34,315 bases of DNA. Origin: Parabacteroides acidifaciens (GTDB lineage: Bacteria > Bacteroidota > Bacteroidia > Bacteroidales > Tannerellaceae). The translations under genes were made by a program, and so were the position numbers. Shown piece after piece: positions 6,756 through 16,336 of the stretch; the first letter of the stretch is position 1; each line of letters opens with the position of its first letter. A model generated the notes under the pieces. The model did not search any database. It was given only the letters and a program-made list of their open reading frames with translations, and was not told the origin of the DNA. The stretch is taken from positions 1 to 34,315 of the forward strand of contig NZ_QREV01000049.1 of NCBI RefSeq assembly GCF_003363715.1, written 5' to 3'.

Positions 6756-6763
6756 TATTTTTG
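6756..6763 (+). promoter_or_regulatory. -7 promoter element for the S8 protease and downstream genes
   Basis: TATTTTTG fits TAnnTTTG, directly after the preceding terminator and 25 bases before the chosen ATG at 6788. It would be the only promoter seen before the S8-xseA-xseB-ispD-recG run. Confidence 0.45.
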
Positions 6764-6787
6764 CGTAAAAAGAGGAATGTAAAAAGA

Positions 6788-8158
6788 ATGTCAAGGTTTT
6801 TATCAATCATATTCTTATGCTGTCTTCCTGCCTGGCTTTGGGCGGGGGAAAACTATCGTTTTCGTGTTTATCTCAAAGATAAAGGCGATGGCGGTTACCG
6901 GGTGGAAGAACCGGAAGCCTATTTGTCCAAACAGGCAATCGAACGGAGGACTAAAAATAATATTGCGGTGACAACAGCCGATTTCCCTATATCCCGCTCT
7001 TATATCAACATGCTGTCGGAGACGGGTGTGAAGCCGGTTGTGGAGAGTAAATGGTTTTCGACTGTCGTGGTTGAGAGTGCGGACAGTACTGTCGTCGGGC
7101 AGTTGCAGCAATTGTCCATTGTCGATTCCGTCAAGTGGATATGGAAAGGTAATCTGAAAGTTCCCGCAGAAGAGACGGGAGAAGAACGGTTCGTGTCTAC
7201 GGACAAACCGCAGGATCGTGAATATGGCTATGCCGAGAAGCAGATCAGGATGCTGAACGGAATCAAACTGCATGAAGCGGGTTTCCAGGGCGAAGGCATG
7301 CGGGTGGCTGTTATTGATGCCGGTTTCATGAATGCAGACCGGATATCGGCTTTCGACTCGTTGCGCTTGCTGGGTACATATAATATTGTTTTCCCCGGTA
7401 AAAGTGTGTTTGTCGGAGACGATCACGGGACGAAAGTTCTTTCCTGCCTGGCAGCCGATATTCCGGGTGTGATGGTCGGGACGGCTCCCAAAGCCTCTTA
7501 TCTTTTGCTTAAGAGCGAGGATAGTGATTCCGAATATCCGATAGAGGAGGATTATTGGACGGCTGCGGTTGAATATGCAGACAGTGCCGGTGTGGATGTG
7601 ATCTCTTCTTCCTTAGGCTATTTCTCTTTTGATGCGGACGAGCTTTCTTATGACCAGTCGGCTCTGGACGGGAAAACAGCCATGATCAGCCGCGCGGCAA
7701 GTCTGGCTGCCGACAGGGGAATTCTGGTGTTTTGCAGTGCCGGTAATGAAGGTAACGGCGATTGGGAAAAGATAACGTTCCCTTCGGATGCGGCGGGAAT
7801 CTTTACTGTCGGTGCAATAGATGAAGATAAAAAGAAAAGTAGTTTCAGTTCTGTCGGCTTTACGGCTGACAGCCGGGTAAAGCCGGATGCGGTCGCTTTG
7901 GGAACAGGCAGTTGTGTGATCGGGCCGAATGGGAATATCCGGTATGCAAACGGCACTTCTTTTGCGACGCCTATCCTGGCGGGAATGGGCGTTTGTCTTT
8001 GGCAGTCATTGCCTTGGCTAAACAATCGGGAAGTGATCCGTTTGATGAATCGCTCGTCTAACCGCTATAAGCATCCGAATAAAGAATTCGGATACGGTAT
8101 TCCTGATTTTTATAAAGCATATAAAAAGGAAAGAAAGAATGGTTTACGGTCAAAATAA
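6788..8158 (+). CDS. Secreted S8 family subtilisin-like serine protease
   Basis: A 456-residue protein if started at ATG 6788, which follows AAAAAGA and begins with a signal peptide (MSRFLSIIFLCCLPAWLWAG); the longer frame begins upstream of the predicted promoter. Residues about 20-130 form a propeptide-like region typical of Bacteroidetes subtilases. The catalytic triad is complete: Asp177 in VAVIDAGF, His213 in GDDHGTKV and Ser391 in NGTSFATPILAG. The oxyanion Asn is in VFCSAGNEGN. It should be active in the periplasm or outside the cell, but its substrate is unknown. I see no C-terminal sorting domain. Its 3' end overlaps the start of xseA by 20 bases, so the two are translationally linked despite unrelated functions. 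Confidence 0.92.
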   Translation: MSRFLSIIFLCCLPAWLWAGENYRFRVYLKDKGDGGYRVEEPEAYLSKQAIERRTKNNIAVTTADFPISRSYINMLSETGVKPVVESKWFSTVVVESADSTVVGQLQQLSIVDSVKWIWKGNLKVPAEETGEERFVSTDKPQDREYGYAEKQIRMLNGIKLHEAGFQGEGMRVAVIDAGFMNADRISAFDSLRLLGTYNIVFPGKSVFVGDDHGTKVLSCLAADIPGVMVGTAPKASYLLLKSEDSDSEYPIEEDYWTAAVEYADSAGVDVISSSLGYFSFDADELSYDQSALDGKTAMISRAASLAADRGILVFCSAGNEGNGDWEKITFPSDAAGIFTVGAIDEDKKKSSFSSVGFTADSRVKPDAVALGTGSCVIGPNGNIRYANGTSFATPILAGMGVCLWQSLPWLNNREVIRLMNRSSNRYKHPNKEFGYGIPDFYKAYKKERKNGLRSK

Positions 8159-9470
8159 TATAAACCGGGAACGGCAGGAGCTTTCTTTGCTGGAACTGAA
8201 TAACCGGGTGAAAGGGGCGGTGTTGAACGCATTTCCGGAGACGTGTTGGATACGTGCCGAAATGAGCGATGTGCGCACGAATGCTGCATCCGGCCATTGC
8301 TATCTGGAATTTATCGAGAAGAATCCGGTAACCGGACAGCTGGTCGCAAAGGCACGTGGCTCTATCTGGGCAAAAACGTTCCGTATGCTGAAGCCTTATT
8401 TTGAGATGGAAACCGGACAATTGTTTGCTTCCGGGCTGAAAGTCCTGGTCAAAGTTTCGATCGAGTTTCACGAATTGTATGGCTACAGTTTGACGGTATT
8501 GGATATAGATCCTGCTTATACAGTGGGTGATATGATCCGGAAACGGATGGAGATTATCCGGCAATTGAAGGAGGAGGGCGTCTTTACGTTGAATAAGGAA
8601 TTGCCGTTCCCGACCTTGCCGAAGCGGATAGCGGTAATCACATCGCCTACGGCTGCCGGGTATGAAGATTTTCTGAATCAGCTGGCAAATAACAAAGCAG
8701 GCTATCCTTTCTACACGAAACTGTTCCCGGCTCTTATGCAGGGAGAGCGGACGGAGGAATCTGTGATTGCTGCACTGGATCGCGTTTACCGGCATATTGA
8801 CTGTTTTGATGTTGTGGTCATTATCCGGGGCGGCGGTGCAACTTCGGACCTGAATAGTTTCGATTCGTACTTGCTGGCGGCTAATTGCGCGCAGTTCCCG
8901 CTTCCGGTCATAACCGGCATCGGACATGAGCGCGACGATACGATCCTCGATATGGTGGCGCATACCCGGATGAAGACGCCGACTGCCGTAGCCGAGTTTC
9001 TGATCGGGCAGATGGATAAAGCGGCCGGGGAAGTGGAAGAGCTGCAACAGGACGTTTGTTCGTTGGCAACCGATATTCTGTCCAGACAAAAGAACTTCCT
9101 GCAATCGTTAGGGAGCCGTCTGCCTGTCTTGGCAATAAACCGGATCGAGCGGAATCGTTCGCTGCTCCAACGGATAGGCATGCAATTACCAACGGATGCC
9201 CATGCATTTCTAAACCAATGGGCATCGAAGCTGGAAGCGATGCAAGTGCGTTTGGCAAACCGTGCGGAAAGCAGTTTGGCAGAGCGTAACCGCTTTCTCC
9301 AGTTGACCGAACAGTTTATCAAGATGGCTTCCCCGGATTATGTGCTAAAGCGCGGTTACAGCCTGACACTGAAAAACGGTAAAATCATCAAACAGGCTGC
9401 CGGATTAGAGGCTGGGGATGAGTTGGTAACCCGTTTTGCCGATGGCGAAGTCCGTTCAATCATATCGTAA
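8139..9470 (+). CDS. xseA: Exodeoxyribonuclease VII large subunit
   Basis: A 443-residue catalytic subunit of ExoVII, which degrades single-stranded DNA from both ends and acts in repair. The N-terminal OB fold (about 10-110) has SLLELNNRVKGAV and CWIRAEMSDV. The nuclease core carries RIAVITSPTAAGYEDF, DVVVIIRGGGATSDLNSFD, PVITGIGHERDDTILDMVAH and MKTPTAVAEFL, all family hallmarks. The C-terminal part (about 300-400) is the long helical region that binds XseB, followed by VLKRGYSLTLKNGKII. The start overlaps the S8 gene. A palindromic segment (9196-9226) lies within the helical region and resembles a non-coding repeat at 428-466. xseB follows 21 bases downstream. Confidence 0.97.
   Translation: MVYGQNNINRERQELSLLELNNRVKGAVLNAFPETCWIRAEMSDVRTNAASGHCYLEFIEKNPVTGQLVAKARGSIWAKTFRMLKPYFEMETGQLFASGLKVLVKVSIEFHELYGYSLTVLDIDPAYTVGDMIRKRMEIIRQLKEEGVFTLNKELPFPTLPKRIAVITSPTAAGYEDFLNQLANNKAGYPFYTKLFPALMQGERTEESVIAALDRVYRHIDCFDVVVIIRGGGATSDLNSFDSYLLAANCAQFPLPVITGIGHERDDTILDMVAHTRMKTPTAVAEFLIGQMDKAAGEVEELQQDVCSLATDILSRQKNFLQSLGSRLPVLAINRIERNRSLLQRIGMQLPTDAHAFLNQWASKLEAMQVRLANRAESSLAERNRFLQLTEQFIKMASPDYVLKRGYSLTLKNGKIIKQAAGLEAGDELVTRFADGEVRSIIS
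9196..9226. repeat. ATGCCCAT palindrome inside xseA
   Basis: GATGCCCAT (9195-9203) is inverted as ATGGGCATC (9218-9226). The block ATGCCCATGCA, a 9-base spacer, then C-ATGGGCAT-GAA-C-GG closely resembles positions 428-466 of the intergenic repeat, although this copy lies in coding sequence. Confidence 0.45.
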
Positions 9471-9491
9471 GAATAACAAAAACAACAGAAT

Positions 9492-9689
9492 ATGTCACAA
9501 AAGATAGAAACATATAACGAAGCCGTAGAGAAACTGCGTAAGATCGTGGCCGACATAGAGAACGGCGACTTGGATGTGGACATCCTTTCCGAAAAAGTAA
9601 AGGAAGCGACGCGGCTGATCAAGCTGTGCAAGGAAAAGCTCTATAAGGCGGACGAAGAGGTGAAAAAAGTATTGGAGGAACTGGAGTGA
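9492..9689 (+). CDS. xseB: Exodeoxyribonuclease VII small subunit
   Basis: A 65-residue helical protein of normal XseB length. The core [20 protein letters not shown] is followed by [19 protein letters not shown], the conserved pattern of the family. It binds the helical arm of XseA to form the ExoVII holoenzyme in the cytoplasm. Its TGA overlaps the ATG of ispD (ATGA-type junction at 9687-9691), so ispD translation is probably coupled to it. Confidence 0.96.
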   Translation: MSQKIETYNEAVEKLRKIVADIENGDLDVDILSEKVKEATRLIKLCKEKLYKADEEVKKVLEELE

Positions 9690-10390
9690 TGAAGAAATAC
9701 GTCCTGATAGTTGCCGGAGGTCGGGGACTGCGTATGGGGGGCGATTTGCCGAAGCAGTTTATCCCGTTGGAGGGAAAGCCTGTCCTGATGCATACGTTGG
9801 AAACGTTTCACCGTTGGGATGCGTCGGCCGGCCTGATCCTGGTTTTGCCGGAAGATCATCAGCCGTATTGGAAGATGCTTTGCCGGGAGATCGGCTGTAA
9901 GGTGCCGCATCGGATTGCAAATGGAGGCGAAACGCGTTTCCATTCCGTTCGGAACGGATTGCAGTCCCTTTCGGAAGAAATAGGAAATGCATCCGGAAGG
10001 AATGAGAAAGTCTTGGTGGCTGTGCACGACGGGGTGCGTCCTTTTGTCTCTCCTGAAGTCATAAGCAAATGTTTCACGGAAGCGGAAATTTCCGGTGCCG
10101 CAATTCCGGTTGTTCCGGTTGTCGATTCGCTACGTGAGTTTACCGGAGGGACGAGTCATCCGGTCGACCGTTCGCGCTATCAGGCGGTACAGACGCCGCA
10201 GGTATTCGACTATGATCTGTTGGCGAAGGCATACGAACAACCTTATACGGACTTATTCACCGATGACGCATCGGTTGTCGAAGCGTTTGGACACGGTATC
10301 GTTACAGTTCCGGGAAACCGGGAAAATATCAAGATTACGACTCCGTTCGACTTGTTGGTGGCGGAGGCATTACTCAAACAGCATACATAA
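9689..10390 (+). CDS. ispD: 2-C-methyl-D-erythritol 4-phosphate cytidylyltransferase
   Basis: A 233-residue cytoplasmic enzyme of the MEP (non-mevalonate) isoprenoid pathway. It joins CTP and MEP to form CDP-methylerythritol. The nucleotide-binding start [17 protein letters not shown] is clear. Further hallmarks are [40 protein letters not shown] and [12 protein letters not shown]. An in-frame GTG at 9686 adds one residue, but ATG 9689 is the natural start, preceded by GGAGGAACTGGAG. It sits between xseB and recG in an operon-like run. Confidence 0.96.
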   Translation: MKKYVLIVAGGRGLRMGGDLPKQFIPLEGKPVLMHTLETFHRWDASAGLILVLPEDHQPYWKMLCREIGCKVPHRIANGGETRFHSVRNGLQSLSEEIGNASGRNEKVLVAVHDGVRPFVSPEVISKCFTEAEISGAAIPVVPVVDSLREFTGGTSHPVDRSRYQAVQTPQVFDYDLLAKAYEQPYTDLFTDDASVVEAFGHGIVTVPGNRENIKITTPFDLLVAEALLKQHT

Positions 10391-10408
10391 TCAATATATC
10401 CGAGGTAT

Positions 10409-12505
10409 ATGCTCGATCTCGACAAACGTTCCATCATGTATCTGCCGGGCGTAGGCCCGAAGAAGGCAGAGATATTGCAGAAGGAAGCCGGCATTTCTTC
10501 GTATGAAGATTTGCTGTTCTACTTTCCGTATAAATACATTGACCGGAGTCGTTTCTATAAGGTCGCGGAGGTGACCGGCGATATGCCTTATATACAGATG
10601 AAAGGACGTATCTTGTTTTTCGATACAGTCGGTGAAGGGCGTGCAAGACGGTTGATCGGGAAGTTTACGGACGGAACCGGGACAATCGATCTGGTCTGGT
10701 TTAAAGGGCTTAACTATGTCACGGATAAGATTAAGACGGGAGTCGATTATATCGTATTCGGGAAACCGACCGAGTTCGGACACATCTATAATATTCCTCA
10801 TCCGGATATAGATCCGGTGGATCAGGCGGATAAGGTGGCCAACGGCCTGACGCCGTTCTATAACACCTCCGAGAAGATGAAGAAGTCTTTTCTTAACTCG
10901 AGGGCAATCCAGAATTTGCAATATACCCTGTTGAGCGGCCTGAACTGGACGTTGCCGGAAACACTTTCTCCGGCTGTGTTAAGCCGTATTCAGATGATGC
11001 CGTTTTCGGAAGCGATCCGGAATGTGCATTTTCCCGAATCTGTGGATAAACTGCGGAAAGCGCAATTGCGCCTGAAGTTCGATGAACTGTTTTTTATCCA
11101 GCTTAATATTCTCCGTACGGCCAATCTGCGGAAAATGAAGCTGAAAGGGATTGTATTTCCTTCTGTCGGAGATTATTTTAATACATTCTATAAAGAGTAT
11201 CTGCCGTTCGAGCTGACAAATGCCCAGAAACGTGTCGTTCGCGAAATTCGTGCCGATATGGGGAGCGGGCGACAGATGAACCGCCTGTTGCAAGGAGATG
11301 TCGGAAGCGGTAAGACGCTGGTTGCTTTGCTTGCTATGCTGTTGGCAGTCGATAACCATTGCCAGGCCTGTATGATGGCTCCTACGGAAATCCTGGCGAC
11401 CCAGCACTATGCGACTGTCATGGGTTTCTTGAAAGACATGGATATCAAAGTTGCCCTGCTGACCGGTTCGACAAAGAAGAAAGAACGGAGTCGGATCTTG
11501 CCTGCCATTGCTAATGGCGAGATACAGATTGTGATCGGGACGCATGCTTTGATCGAAGAGACGGTCGTCTTCTCTTCCCTCGGCCTGGCGATTATTGACG
11601 AGCAGCATCGTTTCGGGGTGGAACAGCGTTCCCGGTTGTGGACGAAAAACGCGGTTATTCCCCATGTGCTGGTCATGACGGCAACACCTATTCCGCGTAC
11701 GCTTGCCATGACTTTGTATGGTGACCTGGATGTATCCGTGATTGACGAATTGCCACCCGGACGTAAGCCGATTCAGACCGTACACCGGTATGACAATAAA
11801 AAAGCCCAGCTCTATGATTTCCTTCGGAAGGAAATTCAGCAGGGGCGGCAGGTTTATGTCGTTTATCCGTTGATAGAAGGCAGTGAGAAGCTGGATTATA
11901 AGAATCTGGAAGAGGGCTTCGAGACTTTCAAAGAGGTCTTTCCTGAATACCAGGTTTGCATGGTTCACGGAAAGATGAAAGCGGCGGATAAGGAAACTGA
12001 AATGCAGAAGTTTATCTCCGGTGAAGCACAGATTCTGATGGCGACAACCGTGATAGAAGTCGGCGTAAATGTGCCGAACGCCTCTGTGATGGTCATCGAG
12101 AGTGCCGAACGTTTCGGGCTTTCCCAGTTGCACCAGCTTCGCGGTCGTGTAGGACGTGGAGCCGAGCAGTCGTATTGTGTCCTTGTCTCTTCCTATAAAT
12201 TGAGCAACGAAACCCGCAAGCGTCTGGAAATAATGGTGAATAGTAACAACGGCTTTGAGATTGCCGAAGCCGATTTACGTCTGCGTGGTCATGGAGACTT
12301 GGAAGGAACCCGCCAGAGTGGAGAAGGAATCGACCTTAAAATCGCCAACCTGGCAGCCGACGGACAGATCCTTCAGTTTGCACGCGATATCGCACAGGAG
12401 GTTTTGAACGAAGACCCCGATTTGTTATCCGAACCCAACCGGATATTGAACGAAAGGCTAAAAGTCCTCTTTTCCAAGAAGGTAAATTGGGGTATGATAA
12501 GCTAA
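10409..12505 (+). CDS. recG: ATP-dependent DNA helicase RecG
   Basis: A 698-residue branch-migration helicase that remodels stalled replication forks and Holliday junctions. The N-terminal wedge/OB region (about 50-160) follows YLPGVGPKKAEIL, a helix-hairpin-helix-like segment. The superfamily-2 motor has Walker A in LLQGDVGSGKTLVALLAM, the Walker B variant IDEQHRFGVEQRSRL (DEQH), motif III MTATPIPRTLAM and motif VI SQLHQLRGRVGRG. The C-terminal part has GFEIAEADLRLRGHGDLEGT with the RQSG wedge after it. Length is normal. It starts 18 bases after ispD, and no strong terminator follows it. Confidence 0.97.
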   Translation: MLDLDKRSIMYLPGVGPKKAEILQKEAGISSYEDLLFYFPYKYIDRSRFYKVAEVTGDMPYIQMKGRILFFDTVGEGRARRLIGKFTDGTGTIDLVWFKGLNYVTDKIKTGVDYIVFGKPTEFGHIYNIPHPDIDPVDQADKVANGLTPFYNTSEKMKKSFLNSRAIQNLQYTLLSGLNWTLPETLSPAVLSRIQMMPFSEAIRNVHFPESVDKLRKAQLRLKFDELFFIQLNILRTANLRKMKLKGIVFPSVGDYFNTFYKEYLPFELTNAQKRVVREIRADMGSGRQMNRLLQGDVGSGKTLVALLAMLLAVDNHCQACMMAPTEILATQHYATVMGFLKDMDIKVALLTGSTKKKERSRILPAIANGEIQIVIGTHALIEETVVFSSLGLAIIDEQHRFGVEQRSRLWTKNAVIPHVLVMTATPIPRTLAMTLYGDLDVSVIDELPPGRKPIQTVHRYDNKKAQLYDFLRKEIQQGRQVYVVYPLIEGSEKLDYKNLEEGFETFKEVFPEYQVCMVHGKMKAADKETEMQKFISGEAQILMATTVIEVGVNVPNASVMVIESAERFGLSQLHQLRGRVGRGAEQSYCVLVSSYKLSNETRKRLEIMVNSNNGFEIAEADLRLRGHGDLEGTRQSGEGIDLKIANLAADGQILQFARDIAQEVLNEDPDLLSEPNRILNERLKVLFSKKVNWGMIS

Positions 12506-12715
12506 TATGTTGTGAAACATGTTTTGTTACAGTTAGTTGTAAATCAACGGATATAAAGCCTTGTTTTACTTTTCTTTATTTTCATTGCGGAAATTTTTCC
12601 AGATTGAATTTTGTCGGCTTGGTCAAAATTACGAACTTTGACGAGATGACAATGAAACAAGCCATTCTATTTCATGGCCTTTGTCACGGATTACTGATTG
12701 AAAGTGATAAAAATA

Positions 12716-13963
12716 ATGAAGATACAGGCATTACTATTTATTTGTTGTACCACTATTTTGGTATCGGCCGTAGAGGTAAAAGCACAAAAAGACAAAGACG
12801 CTCCAACGCAAGTCGTACATATAAAGAAGCTGGACAAACGTGTTTCCGAGTTAATGGCGGATCGCGTCGGTATCCGTAAAAATATGGAACTGAAGGAACT
12901 GGCTACTTTTGATGAGAAAGCAATGGAGGAAAGGGAGAGTTTAATGTTCCCCGCGGAAGAATTATACGGCTCCAATTGGGAAAACCAATGGGTAGACCCG
13001 TTCCGGGGAACGGCAAAGGTCAACTTCCCGGATTCGTTTGCTATAGATTGTTCTTCTTTCGTCTATCCGATAGCCATGGATTCCATGGCGCGAATCACAT
13101 CCAAATATGGTCCCCGTCGTCGTCGTATGCACAGGGGAATCGACTTGAAAGTCCTTGTTGGAGATACAATCCGTGCTGCATTTGACGGTAAAGTCCGTAT
13201 TAAGAACTTTGAACGTCGCGGATATGGTAATTACGTCGTGATTCGTCATCCGAACGGCCTTGAAACCGTTTATGGCCATTTATCTAAAATACTTGTTACC
13301 CCGAACGATATTGTCCACGCAGGTGACCCGATTGCTTTAGGTGGTAATACAGGACGTTCTACCGGTTCCCATCTTCATTTTGAAACACGCTTTTTGGGAC
13401 AGGCTATTAATCCGGCCGAAATTATAGACTTCGAGAATGGTGTCCCCCATCAGGATACATATGTTTTCCATAATGTAAAGATTAACGGACGCAGAAGCAA
13501 TATTTACACCTCTTCTTCCGACCGTCTGGTCTATCACCGTGTGAAGTCCGGCGATACATTAGGTAAGATCGCCCGTATGTATGGAACAACAGTCAATGAA
13601 TTGTGCCGCTTGAACGGTTTGAAAGGAACGACGGTTTTACGGATCGGCCAGTCTATTCGTTGTAGTGCGGGTGCCGCTACCTCTACGAAGGTGGAGAAGA
13701 CGAAACCGGTTGCTTCGGCTAATGTAACGAAAACAGTAAAAACGACTGTCGCCGCCGATGCAGCAGCAGTCGCTTCCATAAGCCAGAATAAAAATACGGC
13801 TTCCCAGCAGGAAGAAACTCCGCATTATCATCGTGTGAAATCCGGTGATACGTTAGGTGCTATCGCAGCCAAGTATGGCACGACAGTTTCGAAACTTTGC
13901 GAATTGAACGGTATTACCAAGACTACGGTTCTGAAATTAGGTCGTTCACTTCGTTGTTCATAA
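12716..13963 (+). CDS. M23 peptidoglycan endopeptidase with two LysM domains
   Basis: A 415-residue exported cell-wall hydrolase. Start ATG 12716 is preferred to the in-frame TTG at 12698 because it opens directly with a signal peptide (MKIQALLFICCTTILVSAVE, then VKAQ). The M23 (LytM) domain lies about 115-245. The metal ligands His139 and Asp143 are in MHRGIDL, and His219 and His221 are in GSHLHFETR, so it should be catalytically active. Two LysM repeats bind glycan strands: residues about 273-316 (YHRVKSGDTLGKIARMYGTT) and 371-415 (YHRVKSGDTLGAIAAKYGTT). An Ala/Thr/Lys-rich linker joins them. The preceding 210 bases hold no gene and only a weak 6-bp inverted repeat (12622-12642). A strong terminator follows. 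Confidence 0.94.
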   Translation: MKIQALLFICCTTILVSAVEVKAQKDKDAPTQVVHIKKLDKRVSELMADRVGIRKNMELKELATFDEKAMEERESLMFPAEELYGSNWENQWVDPFRGTAKVNFPDSFAIDCSSFVYPIAMDSMARITSKYGPRRRRMHRGIDLKVLVGDTIRAAFDGKVRIKNFERRGYGNYVVIRHPNGLETVYGHLSKILVTPNDIVHAGDPIALGGNTGRSTGSHLHFETRFLGQAINPAEIIDFENGVPHQDTYVFHNVKINGRRSNIYTSSSDRLVYHRVKSGDTLGKIARMYGTTVNELCRLNGLKGTTVLRIGQSIRCSAGAATSTKVEKTKPVASANVTKTVKTTVAADAAAVASISQNKNTASQQEETPHYHRVKSGDTLGAIAAKYGTTVSKLCELNGITKTTVLKLGRSLRCS

Positions 13964-13989
13964 TAGAAAGATTTGATATAATGTTAGTA

Positions 13990-14018
13990 GCCGTCTGTGT
14001 TTCACAGGCGGCTTTTTT
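13990..14018 (+). terminator. Rho-independent terminator after the M23 gene
   Basis: GCCGTCTGTG (13990-13999) pairs with CACAGGCGGC (14003-14012) except for one G-T pair, with a 3-base loop and six T after it. The right arm includes the last codons and stop of the convergent barrel gene. Confidence 0.88.
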
Positions 14019-16311
14019 CTTTATTCCCGGCTCCGCTTCCTTTATATTTGTTGTTTGCCGTATTGAATTTGTAACGGACGGTAACGGTCAGGCTGCGCGA
14101 ATCACTGTAGTTCCAAGTGTCGAAAGTGATGGAATCGGCATAATATCGTCCGGAATTTCGGAAAGCTTTCAGCAAATCGAATGCCCGTATTTGCAGGGTC
14201 AGCGCTTCGTCTTTCAGGAAACTTTTGGACAGTCCGATGTGGACACTGCCGAAGCCCGGACGCCAGGCTTTGCCTTCGTAGGTATCGCTTTTGCACATCC
14301 CGTCTACGTTCAGTATGAAGTGGTGCGGCAGGTTGAACATGTTCTGTATGCCGGCATACAATCGTGGATGATAGGGTTTCCGGTCCGGATTGACGGTCCA
14401 TTCATTCATAAACTGGCGGATCAGGCTGACTGAAAAGGAGGGATGCCAGCAACCGATATTGGGAGAGGCATTCAGCATGACCCATAGATCCTGTTTCTTC
14501 TTTACATTGCGGGGAATCCATATGCAAAGTTGAGGATCGTCTTCATATGGTTCGATGGAAGAACAGATCGCATTCTTATTATATTGGTAAGAGGCAACGA
14601 AGTACAGCCATTTATAGCTCATGTTGAGCGTGACATCGTGGGTGGTTGTCGGTTGCAGGAACGGGTTTCCGCCCTGATAAGTGAAACGGTCGTTATATTG
14701 CCGGTTGCTGCTTAGCGAGCTATAGGAAGGACGCGAAGTATAGGCGTTGTAACTCAAGGACGTCTGTACGTCTCCGAATGCCTTTGAGAGAGAAAGATTC
14801 GGGAAAATATTGTCGTAATTCCTGCTCTGTGTCTCGTTGTAAACATTGTCTACATAATAGCGGTTGCGGATATGTTCGTAACGAAGTCCGGCCGAGAGAT
14901 ACCAGGATTGCAGCGGGATACTGTAACTGACAAAGGCTGCGCTATGTGCCTCTTTCAGGCTGTTCCTGCTGTCCGGTAGGATATGTTCGGGATTGACATA
15001 ACTGTCCCGGTGCTCCGTCCAACTCATTTCGGTCCCGGCTTTCAGAGTTCCGTTCCCTGCGGGATGACTGAGCGTGAGCTTGAAGGCATACAGGTCGTTA
15101 TCCGCTTCGTACCGTGTGTTGACAATACGGTCATTCCCTATCTGGCTGTCCTCGACGGATTCCTGCTCTTTCCCGCTTTTATTTTTGATATAATCGAAGT
15201 TCATATCTATATCCAGATTCCGGACCTTTCCCAGGTAATAGGTATTTACCGAATGGTAGCGGGCGGGGTTGGCGGTTTCCGTAAAGACGTTATGTATGTG
15301 GTCGTCTGCCGTTCCATTGGCTGTGATATCCATATCGGACACCCATCCTCCGTTTCCTTCCATACTGAAAGTACCGGAATATTGAGCTCCGAATGAGTGG
15401 TTTTCATTCAGTTCGTAGTTGAAGCCGGAAGCTGAGTAGGTAGAGCCGCCGTCCGACTCCAAATGCAGCCGGTTACGGATGTTCCATACCGTGTCCGCCT
15501 TGATAGTCTGGTTGTTCTCCTGCTGCTGCCAGTCTTTCCATTGCTGGAAGGAGAGGCGTGTGAAGATGTCCAGTCCTCCGTGCCGGTAGTTGAGGTTCAG
15601 TTGCTGGTAATGGCTGGTCCGGTGTGTCTGGCTCAACTGGCTGGTCGCATTGACACTGAATCCGTCACCTTTTCTGCGAATCAGCCGTATTTTCAGAACG
15701 GCTTTCACTGATGCGTCATATTCGGTTCCCGGATTGTTAATCAGGTCGACGGAGCGTATCTCATCCGAAGTTATCTTTTCGAGTTCCGAGACATCGTAGA
15801 CTTTGCGTCCGTTGATGTAGATAATCGGCGTCCCTTTCCCGAAGACCGTGAATTTGCCTTGTCTTCCTTCTATGCCGGGAATCCGTTCCAATACATCGTT
15901 GGCCGTACCCAATTTACTTAACAGGCTTCCTTGTACCTGTGTGACGAACTTGTCTCCTTTAAGTTGGAATGTCGGCATTTGCCCTTTAACCTCCACCTCG
16001 GAAATCAGATGTACATCTTCTTTCAGCGTGAGAGTGCCGATTGCGCCGTTACCGTTCCGGTATTCGGTCTGGTAACCGATACAGGAAACCTTGATAATAT
16101 AAGCTTTTTCGTCGGGGACAGCAATGCTGAATGCACCCTTGTGGTCGCTTGTGGTCCCCTGTACGAATGCCGAGTCGGCCGGGTTGAGCGCTATGATATT
16201 GGCATATTCGATCGGTTGGCGGTTGCTGTCTGTCAAAATTCCGCTGATGTTTTGTGCCGACAGTCTGTAAAAAGGAAGCATACACAACAGTAAGATAATT
16301 GCTTTTTTCAT
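14002..16311 (-). CDS. TonB-dependent-receptor-type outer-membrane beta-barrel protein
   Basis: A 769-residue outer-membrane protein. The signal peptide ends in RLSAQ (residue about 20). Residues 21-105 are a carboxypeptidase-regulatory-like domain (ISGILTDSNRQPIEYANI, then TTSDHKGAFSI and CIGYQT). A plug-like region (about 110-215) carries GTANDVLERIPGIEGRQGKF and YINGRKVYDVSELEKI. The rest alternates aromatic strands as in a barrel (OMP_b-brl_3 type), for example YLSAGLRYEHIRNRYY and NLSLSKAFGDVQTSLSYN. No SusD-type partner is adjacent, so the cargo is unknown. It is a single-gene unit, convergent with the M23 gene, with a symmetric operator-like site upstream. The real barrel end is unusual and polar (GNKEKSRL), without a terminal Phe or Trp. 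Confidence 0.88.
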   Translation of the reverse strand: MKKAIILLLCMLPFYRLSAQNISGILTDSNRQPIEYANIIALNPADSAFVQGTTSDHKGAFSIAVPDEKAYIIKVSCIGYQTEYRNGNGAIGTLTLKEDVHLISEVEVKGQMPTFQLKGDKFVTQVQGSLLSKLGTANDVLERIPGIEGRQGKFTVFGKGTPIIYINGRKVYDVSELEKITSDEIRSVDLINNPGTEYDASVKAVLKIRLIRRKGDGFSVNATSQLSQTHRTSHYQQLNLNYRHGGLDIFTRLSFQQWKDWQQQENNQTIKADTVWNIRNRLHLESDGGSTYSASGFNYELNENHSFGAQYSGTFSMEGNGGWVSDMDITANGTADDHIHNVFTETANPARYHSVNTYYLGKVRNLDIDMNFDYIKNKSGKEQESVEDSQIGNDRIVNTRYEADNDLYAFKLTLSHPAGNGTLKAGTEMSWTEHRDSYVNPEHILPDSRNSLKEAHSAAFVSYSIPLQSWYLSAGLRYEHIRNRYYVDNVYNETQSRNYDNIFPNLSLSKAFGDVQTSLSYNAYTSRPSYSSLSSNRQYNDRFTYQGGNPFLQPTTTHDVTLNMSYKWLYFVASYQYNKNAICSSIEPYEDDPQLCIWIPRNVKKKQDLWVMLNASPNIGCWHPSFSVSLIRQFMNEWTVNPDRKPYHPRLYAGIQNMFNLPHHFILNVDGMCKSDTYEGKAWRPGFGSVHIGLSKSFLKDEALTLQIRAFDLLKAFRNSGRYYADSITFDTWNYSDSRSLTVTVRYKFNTANNKYKGSGAGNKEKSRL

Positions 16312-16336
16312 TGTTCTTCTATATTTGTTTTATGCT

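Noticed and set aside
8058-9104. 348-codon minus-strand frame opposite xseA
   Set aside because: It is wholly antisense to xseA and the S8 gene end, and its sequence is Arg/His/Cys/Gln-rich, typical of a complementary-strand artefact.
10979-12133. 384-codon minus-strand frame opposite recG
   Set aside because: It is antisense to the helicase motor domain; no motif, signal or ribosome site supports it.
12487-12879. 130-codon plus-strand frame overlapping the recG end and M23 start
   Set aside because: It overlaps the well-supported M23 signal peptide and ends in low-complexity Arg/Ser-rich sequence; no family seen.
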